From Plantactinospora alkalitolerans (GTDB lineage Bacteria > Actinomycetota > Actinomycetes > Mycobacteriales > Micromonosporaceae), in the NCBI RefSeq assembly GCF_015690345.1, contig NZ_JADPUN010000345.1, positions 1 through 43,232 on the forward strand: a stretch of 43,232 nucleotides of DNA. The letters run 5' to 3'. The notes under the pieces were generated by a model that was not told the DNA's origin, did not search any database, and worked only from the letters and a program-made list of their open reading frames with translations. Positions 24,684-32,128 of this stretch are shown piece by piece. How positions within the stretch are numbered: the stretch's first letter is position 1; each line of letters starts with the position of its first letter. A program made the position numbers and the translations under genes.

Positions 24684-26117
24684 TCAGGGTGCCGGGGTCC
24701 GATCCGGGGCCGGTCGGGGCCGGGCGGCGATCCGGTTGACGACGGGAGCGGCCATCGCCGTGGACGCCAGTGCCATCACCACCAGCATGGTGAACAGTTC
24801 GGGGCTCAGCACTCCGAGATCGAGGCCGATGTTGAGGACGATCAGCTCGGTGAGGCCACGACAGTTCAACAGTGCGCCGATCTGGAGCGCCTCCGGCCAC
24901 GACGTACCGGCGACCCGGGCGGCGACCGCCGAACCGGCGAACTTGCCGACGACCGCGACGAGTAGGACGAGAGCACACCAGAGCCATCCCGCCGGATCGG
25001 TCCCCAGCAGGCCCAACTCCGTACGTAACCCATTGGAGGCGAAGAAGAGCGGCAGCAGCAGGGTAAGGGTCAGGCCACCGACGGCGTCGTCGAGGCGCCT
25101 ACCCCACCGTGACTCGGCGGGAAAGACCAGGCCGAAGAGGAAGGCGCCGAAGACGGCGTGCACCCCGATCCACTCGGTGGCGAGCGCGCACAAGAGCAGC
25201 CCGACCAGCCCGAGCGGCACGGGACCGCCGTGGCGGCCCGCCTCGATCCGCCACAGCAGCGGCCGGACCCCGAACCAGAGCACCGCGACGAATGCCGCGG
25301 TCAACGCGACGGTCGTCAGCACCCCGGCCGCCGATCCGGCGACCACCAGCGCCACCACCAGGGCGAGCAGCAGCCAGGCGGTCACGTCGTCGACCACCGC
25401 GCAGGTGAGCGCGAGGGTGCCGACCCAGGAGCCGAACAGACCGGTGTCCATCAGGATCCTGGCCAGCACCGGCAGCGCGGTGATGCTCATCGAGATGCCG
25501 AGGAAGAGGGCGAAGGGCATGAAACCGAGTCCGCCGGGGGCGAACCGGTGGTAGGCGACGCCGGCGAGTCCGACCCCGAGCAGGAATGGCAGGGCGATGC
25601 TCACGTGGCTGACCGTGATCGCTATCGAGTGCTGCCCACGCAGGAGCCGGGTGTTGAGCTTCAGCCCGGCGAGGAAGACGAAGAGGACCACCCCGAGTTG
25701 GCCGAGCGCGGCCAACTGCGGCATCACGGAGGGGGACAGCAGCCAGGCTGTGGCCGCGGGCCACACCGCGCCCAGCGCCGACGGGCCGAGCGCGATGCCG
25801 GCGGCTATCTCGCCGATCACCGGCGGCTGCCCCAGCCGCCGTACCGCGGCGCCGAGGAGCTTGGCGGTCGCGACGACGATCACCACCGCCAGGAGCAGCC
25901 GCCCCAGGCCGTCGCCCGCCGACGGTACGTGGATCGGCGTCCCGCCAGGGCTGCCGCCGGGGTCGCCGTCGCGGTCCAGCTGGACGAACCCGACAGCGGC
26001 GATGACCGGTACGACGACCAGGCCGGCATAGACCGCGACCAGGCGACGCCGCGGTGGCTTCGGCCGGCGACCCGCGGTCGTCGGCTCGGCGGCGGACGCC
26101 CGGTCGGTGGTTGTCAT
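24684..26117 (-). CDS. CPA2-family cation/proton antiporter
   Basis: This 477-residue protein has about 13 membrane helices in the Kef/NapA (CPA2) pattern, including PPVIGEIAAGIALGPS (residues 98-113) and the double-aspartate motif AVVDDVTAW (Asp243-Asp244), which binds the cation in electrogenic antiporters. It carries an N-terminal extension of about 25 basic residues and an extra helix before residue 70. It is the last gene of the GriI-to-antiporter operon, 4 bases after the isochorismatase stop. Its position suggests it supports export or tolerance, for example by pH or ion balancing, or by moving a charged product. Similar antiporters are found at the ends of several antibiotic clusters. 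Confidence 0.85.
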   Translation of the reverse strand: MTTTDRASAAEPTTAGRRPKPPRRRLVAVYAGLVVVPVIAAVGFVQLDRDGDPGGSPGGTPIHVPSAGDGLGRLLLAVVIVVATAKLLGAAVRRLGQPPVIGEIAAGIALGPSALGAVWPAATAWLLSPSVMPQLAALGQLGVVLFVFLAGLKLNTRLLRGQHSIAITVSHVSIALPFLLGVGLAGVAYHRFAPGGLGFMPFALFLGISMSITALPVLARILMDTGLFGSWVGTLALTCAVVDDVTAWLLLALVVALVVAGSAAGVLTTVALTAAFVAVLWFGVRPLLWRIEAGRHGGPVPLGLVGLLLCALATEWIGVHAVFGAFLFGLVFPAESRWGRRLDDAVGGLTLTLLLPLFFASNGLRTELGLLGTDPAGWLWCALVLLVAVVGKFAGSAVAARVAGTSWPEALQIGALLNCRGLTELIVLNIGLDLGVLSPELFTMLVVMALASTAMAAPVVNRIAARPRPAPDRTPAP

Positions 26118-26121
26118 CCGG

Positions 26122-26823
26122 TCAGCGAGCGCCGTTGGGGCACAGCGACCCCGGGCGGACGGTCGCCGGGCGAGGATGGCGCATCGAGTGGGCGAGCGCG
26201 TCGACGAGCTGGCGGGTGCTGAGCGCGACCGCGCAGCGCTGTGCGGCGTACCGCAGGGCCATCCGGTGCTCCTGGCGGGAGAAGTCTGCCACCGCGTCCG
26301 CCACGAGGAAGGGCTCGATGTCGTGCATGAAGGCGTCGCAGGCCGTCACCAGGCAGCCCACGTGTGCGTACACACCGCACAGGATCAGCTGGTCCCGGCC
26401 CCGATCCTCCATCAACTCGGCGAGTCCGGTGTGGAAGAACGCGCTGTACCGCCACTTGTCGAGCACGGTGTCCCGAGCGGTGGGCGCCAGTTCGGCGACG
26501 ATCTGGGTCGACGTCGGGTCGGAGCCCATTCCGGGACCCCAGATCTCGTGCAGCAGCCCGCGTTGCACCCGGTTCATTCCGCCTGCCTGTGCGGTGTACA
26601 CGATCGGGATGTCCAACGCGGCGGCCGTCACCCGCAGCAGGCGGATGTTGGCGATCAGCGCGCCGACCGGCTCCGCGTCCGGGCGGAAGAAGCTGAGAAA
26701 GTACCGCTGCATGTCGTGGATCACCAGCACCGCGCGTCGCGGGTCCGGGCGCCACGACGGCACGTTCTCCGGAAGTTCCGCCTCGCTCGGCATGGCGTAC
26801 GGTGCGATGGCGGGAATAGTCAT
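26122..26823 (-). CDS. phzD: PhzD-type isochorismatase
   Basis: This 233-residue protein closely follows PhzD, which hydrolyses the vinyl ether of 2-amino-2-deoxyisochorismate to trans-2,3-dihydro-3-hydroxyanthranilate and pyruvate. Visible landmarks are HDMQRYF with the catalytic Asp37, WGPGM near residue 95, the KWRYSAFFH segment with Lys123, and GVYAHVGCL near 150-158. As in PhzD, the usual hydrolase cysteine position is Gly156; Cys157 follows it. PhzD-like residues distinguish it from nicotinamidases. It sits between the EntA-like dehydrogenase (36-base gap) and the antiporter, and takes the product of the PhzE-type enzyme. Confidence 0.93.
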   Translation of the reverse strand: MTIPAIAPYAMPSEAELPENVPSWRPDPRRAVLVIHDMQRYFLSFFRPDAEPVGALIANIRLLRVTAAALDIPIVYTAQAGGMNRVQRGLLHEIWGPGMGSDPTSTQIVAELAPTARDTVLDKWRYSAFFHTGLAELMEDRGRDQLILCGVYAHVGCLVTACDAFMHDIEPFLVADAVADFSRQEHRMALRYAAQRCAVALSTRQLVDALAHSMRHPRPATVRPGSLCPNGAR

Positions 26824-26859
26824 CGTCGCCCACTCCTTTCGAGAATGCCCGGCACACGC

Positions 26860-27636
26860 TCACACCCGTAGCGTGGCGCCGCCGTCCACGTACAGTTCCT
26901 GCATGGTGATGTGCCTGGAACGCTCCGAGGCGAGGAAGACCACGGCCTCGGCGACGTCCTCGGGATCGGCCAGCCGCCCGAGCGGCACGCCGGTGCGGTA
27001 CATCGCCGGTGTTCCGTCGACCACCTGACGTGCGCCGGCTCCGCCGGTCCACATGGCCCGCTGCATCGGCGTGTCCGTCGAGCCGGGGGAGACGACGTTG
27101 CAGCGGATGCCGGCCTCGGACAGTTCCAGGCCGAGGCACTTGGTGAGCATCGCGGCGGCGGCCTTCGACGCCGCGTAGGCGGCCATGTGCATCCGGGCCA
27201 CGCCGGAGACGTTCGAGCCGACCGTGACGATCGTGCCCCGGTGCCGGGGCACCATGTACCGGGCGACCGCCCGGGTAACCCGCAACACGCCACCCGCGTT
27301 CACGTCGAGCACGGCCGACCATGCCTCGTCGGTCATCTCCAGCACGGGCCCGGTACGAAGGATGCCGGCGACGTTGACCAGGATGTCGATCGGGCCCAGC
27401 TCGTCCTCGATCCGCCGCACCACGGTGTCGACGGCGGTTCGGTCGGAGACGTCCGCCGGGCAGGCGTCCGCCCGGCACCGGGCCGACCGCAGGCGCGCGA
27501 CGGTCGCCTCGACGCCGGGCTCGTTCCGGTCCAGCGCCGCCACCCGGGCGCCCCGGGTCGCGAGCGCCTGCGCCACGGCGGCGCCGATGCCCTGAGCCGC
27601 ACCGGTCACCAGTGCGACGCGCCCGTCGAACTCCAC
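26860..27636 (-). CDS. EntA-like SDR, probable dihydro-3-hydroxyanthranilate dehydrogenase
   Basis: This 258-residue classical SDR has TGAAQGIG (residues 11-18), the catalytic Ser141, Tyr154 and Lys158, and a C-terminal VDGGAT end. It resembles EntA and its relatives, which aromatise dihydroxy-dihydrobenzoates with NAD. Placed directly before the PhzD-type gene, it probably oxidises trans-2,3-dihydro-3-hydroxyanthranilate to 3-hydroxyanthranilate, the route used in benzoxazole and some other 3-HAA-based pathways. The GTG at 27636 is chosen because GAGGGGAG lies just upstream. The 119-base gap before it is the largest in the operon, so an extra internal promoter is possible. Confidence 0.88.
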   Translation of the reverse strand: MEFDGRVALVTGAAQGIGAAVAQALATRGARVAALDRNEPGVEATVARLRSARCRADACPADVSDRTAVDTVVRRIEDELGPIDILVNVAGILRTGPVLEMTDEAWSAVLDVNAGGVLRVTRAVARYMVPRHRGTIVTVGSNVSGVARMHMAAYAASKAAAAMLTKCLGLELSEAGIRCNVVSPGSTDTPMQRAMWTGGAGARQVVDGTPAMYRTGVPLGRLADPEDVAEAVVFLASERSRHITMQELYVDGGATLRV

Positions 27637-27755
27637 CTCGACTCCCCTCGGCGGTCCGGCCGATGCCGCTCGGCGGCCCGGTAGCTCCGAATCGGACCTC
27701 CTGGTCCGGGCCGGACCGCCTCCTCGCCGGACTCTCCGTCCATGTCCATCACTGT

Positions 27756-29069
27756 TCACTGGTACAGCAGTGCCTTGCTCCAGTCCTCGTCGGCGCCGAA
27801 GAGGCTCCGTGGCTTGACCACGTCGTGCACCGCCGTCAGTGCCCGTGCGGGCACGAGGGTGCCGGGCGGCACCGCGGTAACGGTGCAGGGCACCGCATAC
27901 TCCCGGCGGATCGCCGCCGTCAGCTCCGCGCACGCCCCGGCGGCCCACCTGGGCGGAACCTCGATCTCCACCCGCAGGTCGGCGACATCCGCCCGGGCCC
28001 GCCAGAACAGCACCTCGTACTCGGCGGGCAGGCCGAAGACGAGTTCTTCGAGGCGGTGCTGGGTCACGGTGCTGCCGGCCACCGGATAGCCGAACGCGGA
28101 GCGGCCGAGCACCCGGACCGTCGGCAGATGCCATCCACACGGGCACGGCGCGTGGGAGACCTCGACGTCGTCCTCAAGGTTGTACCGCACCAGCGGCATC
28201 GCCTCGCGGTACAGCGGGCTGACCACCAGTTGCCCGGCACCGTCGGGCCGGACCGTTCCGGTTCCCGGGTCGTACACCTCGAAGATGGCCCGGTCGGCCC
28301 AGAGGTGGAGCCGCCCGGCGGAGCACTCCCCGGCCAGGCTCCCGGTCTCCGTCGAGCCGTACTCCTCGACCACCGGCACGTTCCAGATCTCGCTGATCCT
28401 GCGACGCTTGGCGGCGCTGAGCGGATCCCCGCCGACGAAGAGCGCCCGCAGTGCGGGGAAGTCCCGACCCGGATCATGGCCGGCGGCCTTCGCCGCCGCG
28501 GCCCAGAGCAGCGTCTCGGTCGCCATCGACCAGGTCAGGGTGACGCCCAGGTCGTGCAGCACCCGGATCACCCGGGAGAACGGCATGGCCAGCGAACGGT
28601 TGTCACCGGGTACGACGGTCGCACCTCGGTACCGTGCCGCCGCCTGGGCGAGGTGACCGGTGATCATCAGCGCGTACGGGGTACGGACCAGGAACAGGTC
28701 GTCGGCACCGATCGGTACCCGTTTCCGGGCGTACCGCTCGACCAGGTCGACCCAGTCCTCCTCGGTGTAGTACGACGGCGTCGGCCGGCCGGCCGTACCG
28801 CTGCTCTCGTGGTAGGTCGCGAGCCGGTCGCGTTCCACCGCCAACATCCCGAACGGGTAGCTGTCGCGCAGGTCCGCCTTGCTGGTCAACGGCAGGGCCT
28901 CGAAGTCCGTGCGGGAGGCGGGTACCCGGCCGGAGAACCGGGCGGCGTAGAACGGGGCCCGAGCCGCCCAGTTGAGCATCTCGGGCAACTGCTCGTCCTG
29001 CATGGCGATGAGTTCGGCCCTGCTGGTCCAATCACCGGTCTGGGGGAGTCGGGACATGGTCCGCGTCAT
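27756..29069 (-). CDS. PaaK-like acyl-activating ligase (NatL2/BomK-like candidate)
   Basis: This 437-residue protein is an adenylate-forming enzyme of the phenylacetate-CoA ligase type. It has the P-loop ESSGTAGRPT (residues 88-97), a VPVVEEYGSTETG motif (231-243), and a short Cys pair (HAPCPCGW) near residue 315 as in PaaK relatives. It would activate an aryl carboxylate. In nataxazole-type pathways a ligase of this class activates an aminohydroxybenzoate and forms an ester that the partner amidohydrolase closes to a benzoxazole; the gene order here, with the amidohydrolase directly upstream and ATGA-coupled, fits that model. Plain CoA-thioester formation is the alternative. ATG at 29069 is preferred because of the coupling. 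Confidence 0.88.
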   Translation of the reverse strand: MTRTMSRLPQTGDWTSRAELIAMQDEQLPEMLNWAARAPFYAARFSGRVPASRTDFEALPLTSKADLRDSYPFGMLAVERDRLATYHESSGTAGRPTPSYYTEEDWVDLVERYARKRVPIGADDLFLVRTPYALMITGHLAQAAARYRGATVVPGDNRSLAMPFSRVIRVLHDLGVTLTWSMATETLLWAAAAKAAGHDPGRDFPALRALFVGGDPLSAAKRRRISEIWNVPVVEEYGSTETGSLAGECSAGRLHLWADRAIFEVYDPGTGTVRPDGAGQLVVSPLYREAMPLVRYNLEDDVEVSHAPCPCGWHLPTVRVLGRSAFGYPVAGSTVTQHRLEELVFGLPAEYEVLFWRARADVADLRVEIEVPPRWAAGACAELTAAIRREYAVPCTVTAVPPGTLVPARALTAVHDVVKPRSLFGADEDWSKALLYQ

Positions 29070-29827
29070 GGGGCGTCCTCTCTGAGCAGTCGAACGGCGC
29101 TGGCCCAGGTGACCCGGTGCAGCTCGTCGTCGGTCAACGCCAGCGCCCGGCACTTGGCCAGTTCGACCCCGAAGTCCTGTGCCGGGTACTCCGAGCCGAA
29201 CACCACCCGGTCGGCGCCGAGCCGCTGCACCGCGACCCGGGCCACCGAGGTGTAACAGCCGGACGTCTCGGCGAAGATGTTGCCGGTCTCGGCGATCGTC
29301 GCCACGGCGTGGAAGTCGATGCCGATGAAGCCACAGTGGCCGAGGACGAACCGCGCCTCGGGAAACTTGCCCGCGAGGGTCACCAGGTCGCCGACGGTCG
29401 CACCGGGTCGTCCCAGACACACGACGTAGACGGGGTGCCCGGCCTGGGCCGCGACCTCGACCAGGGCGACCGTGCGCGGGTCGTCGAGTCCGACTCCGTG
29501 CACCGCCGGGGAGATCTCCAGCCCTCGGTACGACGGCGCGGCGTCGAGATAACGGCGGGGCTGGCGGTGCGGGTTGGCGAAGTAGAACGGTGTCAACCGG
29601 CCGCCGGAGCGAGCAGAGACGGCGAGTACACGCTCGTTGTCGGCGTCGGTCTCCAGGTGGCCGCCGAAGACGATCTGCCGGGCGAGCCGGACCGGGTCTA
29701 TCAGCCCGCCCGCGCAGGCCACCCCACGGGTGATGCCGTGCCGGTCCATCTCGCCCAACAGCCGATCCGCCGCCACGGAGGGGTCCTCGGGTACCGGACC
29801 GATCCGCAGGTGGAAGTCGTAGATCAT
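29066..29827 (-). CDS. amidohydrolase-fold protein (NatAM/BomJ-like candidate)
   Basis: This 253-residue protein belongs to the amidohydrolase 2 TIM-barrel family. It starts with MIYDFHLRIG, where the usual Asp-x-His-x-His metal site has become Asp4-Phe-His6-Leu-Arg8, so one His is missing. Later landmarks are FVLGHCG and VFGSEYP, the latter with Glu where the family usually has Asp. It is coupled to the ligase and to the GriI-like gene by ATGA overlaps. In nataxazole- and A33853-type pathways an amidohydrolase-like enzyme closes an aminophenol ester to a benzoxazole. The changed ligands fit a cyclase that is not a plain hydrolase, but I cannot say whether known benzoxazole cyclases share them. 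Confidence 0.82.
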   Translation of the reverse strand: MIYDFHLRIGPVPEDPSVAADRLLGEMDRHGITRGVACAGGLIDPVRLARQIVFGGHLETDADNERVLAVSARSGGRLTPFYFANPHRQPRRYLDAAPSYRGLEISPAVHGVGLDDPRTVALVEVAAQAGHPVYVVCLGRPGATVGDLVTLAGKFPEARFVLGHCGFIGIDFHAVATIAETGNIFAETSGCYTSVARVAVQRLGADRVVFGSEYPAQDFGVELAKCRALALTDDELHRVTWASAVRLLREDAP

Positions 29828-30630
29828 CGGCTGGCCGCCGTCAACGGGGTGACCAGACGTACATCCTGGTGGATCCGGGCCGCGAGTCGTCGGGCCATCA
29901 CACCTGGATCGGGAGCCTGGAAGACGTTGCGTCCCATCGCGACGCCGCTGGCTCCGGCCGAGAGCACGTCGTCCAGATACGACAGGACGGCGGCGGTGTC
30001 GGTACGCTTCGCGCCGCCGGCGACCACGACCGGGATCGGGCAGGACCGGATGATGTCGCGCATCTCGTCGGCCGAACCGGCGTACACGGTCTTGACGATG
30101 TCGGCGCCCAGATCGGCGGCGACCGTGACGGCGTGCGCGACCAGATCCGGGTCGGATGGATCGGTGATCGCCGGGCCGCGGGGGTACACCATGGCGAGTA
30201 GCGGGACGTTCCACCGATCGCACGCGTCGGCCACCGTGGCGAGATCGGCGATCTGCCGTGCCTCCTCCGACGATCCCAGGTTGACGTGCACGCTGACCGC
30301 GTCCGCGTTCAGCCTGAGGCACTCCTCGACCGTGCCGACGAGGTACTTCGCGTCCGGGTCCGGCGCCCGCGCCGTGCTCGCCGACAGGTGGACGATCAGC
30401 GATGTCCGGGTGAACCGGTGGTGGTCGACGAAGCGGAGGCTGCCTTTGTGCAGCACCACCGCGTCGACCCCGTTGCCGGCCAGTTGGCCGACCAGATGGT
30501 CGAGACCCCTGCCGTCGGTGAGCGGACCGTTGGTGACCGAGTGGTCCAGCGGCACGATGAAGATCCGCCTGCCTCCACCGAACAGCCGTCCGAGCCGGGC
30601 CTGCCGGCCGAAAGCCGCGTTGAGCACCAC
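29824..30630 (-). CDS. griI: GriI-like aldolase for 3,4-AHBA biosynthesis
   Basis: This 268-residue class I aldolase of the DhnA/FbaB type has VPLDHS (residues 26-31), a central MVYPRG strand (148-153), and a DIVKTVYAG strand with Lys180 as the likely Schiff-base lysine. GriI condenses aspartate semialdehyde with dihydroxyacetone phosphate to a seven-carbon amino sugar phosphate, the first step to 3-amino-4-hydroxybenzoate. Fructose-bisphosphate or ADH-type aldolases share the fold, but a GriH-like gene nearby and the aspartate kinase support GriI. The GTG at 30630 follows GGAGAGGGG; upstream codons look non-coding. It is first in a six-gene operon ending with the antiporter. Confidence 0.9.
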   Translation of the reverse strand: MVLNAAFGRQARLGRLFGGGRRIFIVPLDHSVTNGPLTDGRGLDHLVGQLAGNGVDAVVLHKGSLRFVDHHRFTRTSLIVHLSASTARAPDPDAKYLVGTVEECLRLNADAVSVHVNLGSSEEARQIADLATVADACDRWNVPLLAMVYPRGPAITDPSDPDLVAHAVTVAADLGADIVKTVYAGSADEMRDIIRSCPIPVVVAGGAKRTDTAAVLSYLDDVLSAGASGVAMGRNVFQAPDPGVMARRLAARIHQDVRLVTPLTAASR

Positions 30631-30715
30631 CAGATTCCCCTCTCCGCACGCTGTCGTTCGCGTTGCCGCGAACCGACGGTTCCGGTTCCGGCTACATGGC
30701 TGGTACCACCTGGCC

Positions 30716-30745
30716 GGCGAACCCTCCGCTGCCCCAAGGTTCGCC
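30716..30745. promoter_or_regulatory. inverted repeat in a divergent promoter
   Basis: GGCGAACC (30716-30723) and GGTTCGCC (30738-30745) are perfect 8-bp arms with a 14-base spacer. They lie in the 287-base gap between the griI-like operon and the divergent DoxX-like gene, about 85 bases upstream of the griI-like start. It may be a regulator site or an mRNA hairpin. Confidence 0.4.
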
Positions 30746-30770
30746 GCGATGCCCGTTCCGGTCATCACCT

Positions 30771-30781
30771 ATTCACGGGAT
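30771..30781. promoter_or_regulatory. 11-bp motif shared with the aspartate kinase/phzE promoter
   Basis: ATTCACGGGAT occurs here and, identically and in the same orientation, at 13194-13204 just upstream of the aspartate kinase start. Both sites are in divergent promoter gaps of the cluster. A partial inverted copy (GTGAAT) lies at 30808-30813. A shared regulator site is possible; chance is not excluded. Confidence 0.3.
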
Positions 30782-30917
30782 CCGCGGCCCGGATCGGGGA
30801 TGAGGTGGTGAATCCCGCAGACGCGTGGTGCCTCCGCCACCGCGCCGGGCCTACGTTGCCGGTGATCGTCCTATCGCCGTTGCGCCCTGGACGCCGCTAG
30901 CTGGGAGGTAGACAGTC

Positions 30918-31349
30918 ATGACCGGTAGCACCGCGATCGGTTCGAAGATGCGGGCGGAGACCGCCGAGCACGCCGGGACGGGGAAGAAGACCAATGTCGC
31001 GCTGTGGGTCCTCCAGGTGCTGGTGGCCAGCGTCTTCTTTCTCGCCGGCCTCAGCAAGATGATCTTCCCGCTGGAGATCTTCCACCAGATCGGCTGGGGG
31101 ATGTGGTTCCAGTACCTGACCGGCGTGCTGGAGATGGTCGGGGCGGTCGCGCTGCTGATCCGGCGCACCTCCGGCGTGGCCGCGCTGGCCTTCGTCGGCC
31201 TGGCGATCTGCGCCGTGAACTTCCACGTCTTCGTCCTGGACTCCTCGCTGATTCCCATCGCCCTGCTCGGAATCTGCGCCGCGATCATCGCGTACGGCCG
31301 TCGACACACCATCTCCGCGTTGCTCGGCGACGTGTTCGGACGGAGGTGA
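30918..31349 (+). CDS. DoxX-like membrane protein
   Basis: This 143-residue protein has a hydrophilic N-terminus of about 25 residues and four hydrophobic helices, with the DoxX-like FLAGLSKMIFP motif after helix 1 and LTGVLEMVGAVALL in helix 2. DoxX-family proteins are membrane subunits or partners of quinone-linked or redox systems, and often of unknown role. ATG at 30918 follows GGGAGG. It is divergent from the griI-like operon and lies 4 bases before an atypical SDR gene, with which it forms an operon. A redox or membrane-stress role near a quinone-prone aminophenol product is a guess. Confidence 0.8.
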   Translation: MTGSTAIGSKMRAETAEHAGTGKKTNVALWVLQVLVASVFFLAGLSKMIFPLEIFHQIGWGMWFQYLTGVLEMVGAVALLIRRTSGVAALAFVGLAICAVNFHVFVLDSSLIPIALLGICAAIIAYGRRHTISALLGDVFGRR

Positions 31350-31353
31350 CCAG

Positions 31354-32055
31354 ATGTCCACGGGCAAGCAGGTGCTTGTCATCGGTGGCACGTCCGGCAT
31401 CGGGCGGGCCACCGCCGAGTTCTACGCCCGCGCCGGACACCGGGTGATCCTCTCCGGCCGTGACGCCGACCGGGCCAAGGCGGTCGCCGTCGACATCGGC
31501 GGGCACAGCCGGGGCATCGGCGTCGACCTGGCCCTCCCGGCGGAGATAGCCGGCTCGCTGCGGGACACCGGACACGTCGACCACCTGGTGCTCGCCGCGG
31601 TGGAACGCGACCAGAACTCCGTCCGGGCCTACGATCTCGACCGGGCGATCCGACTGACGACCCTGAAGTTGGTCGGCTACACGGAGGTCGTGCACGCGGT
31701 GGCCGGACGCATGACCGGCGGTGGCGCGGCGGTGCTCGTCGGCGGGCTCGCCATGACCCGGCCGTACCCGGGCTCGACGACCGTGACCACGGTGAACGGT
31801 GGCGTCGCGTCGCTCGTCCGCACGCTCGCGTTCGAACTGGCACCGCTGCGGTTCAACGCCGTACATCCGGCGCTGGTCGCCGACACGCCGTACTGGCAGG
31901 ACAAGCCGCAGGCGGTCGAGGGCGCGCTCAAACGGACGCCGACCGGACGGCTCGCCACCATGGACGACATCGTCGACGCCATCGCGTTCCTGCTGGGCAA
32001 CCGGGCGATGAACGGCGCCAACCTCACCATCGACTGCGGCGCCACCCTCGGCTGA
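31354..32055 (+). CDS. atypical SDR lacking the catalytic Tyr/Lys
   Basis: This 233-residue Rossmann protein keeps the SDR cofactor motif GGTSGIG (residues 11-17), a conserved NAVHP segment near 168 and the C-terminal end IDCGAT. Where classical SDRs have Tyr-x-x-x-Lys, the aligned segment TTVTTVNGG gives Val144 and Asn148; the upstream Ser is also replaced by Gly. I recall related actinobacterial SDRs with similar changes, so this is a subfamily and not decay. It may bind NAD(P) and act by another mechanism or as a non-catalytic partner. ATG at 31354 follows GGAGGTGAC. It is co-transcribed with the DoxX-like gene and ends at a strong terminator. Confidence 0.82.
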   Translation: MSTGKQVLVIGGTSGIGRATAEFYARAGHRVILSGRDADRAKAVAVDIGGHSRGIGVDLALPAEIAGSLRDTGHVDHLVLAAVERDQNSVRAYDLDRAIRLTTLKLVGYTEVVHAVAGRMTGGGAAVLVGGLAMTRPYPGSTTVTTVNGGVASLVRTLAFELAPLRFNAVHPALVADTPYWQDKPQAVEGALKRTPTGRLATMDDIVDAIAFLLGNRAMNGANLTIDCGATLG

Positions 32056-32086
32056 GGCCAACGGTCCGAGTTCACCCGAACGGCCT

Positions 32087-32128
32087 ACCGGTCGAGTTGC
32101 CGCCCGATCAGGCGGCAACTCGACCGGT
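32087..32128. terminator. 18-bp perfect-stem bidirectional terminator
   Basis: ACCGGTCGAGTTGCCGCC (32087-32104) and its exact reverse complement (32111-32128) surround a 6-base loop, CGATCA. It lies between the convergent SDR and flavin monooxygenase genes and overlaps the first base of the latter's stop codon. It is the strongest hairpin I see in the window. Confidence 0.85.

Noticed and set aside
26122-27636. Possible phenazine cluster, because of the PhzE- and PhzD-type genes.
   Set aside because: No PhzF, PhzA/B or PhzG homologue is present, and an EntA-like SDR replaces them, which points to 3-hydroxyanthranilate instead.
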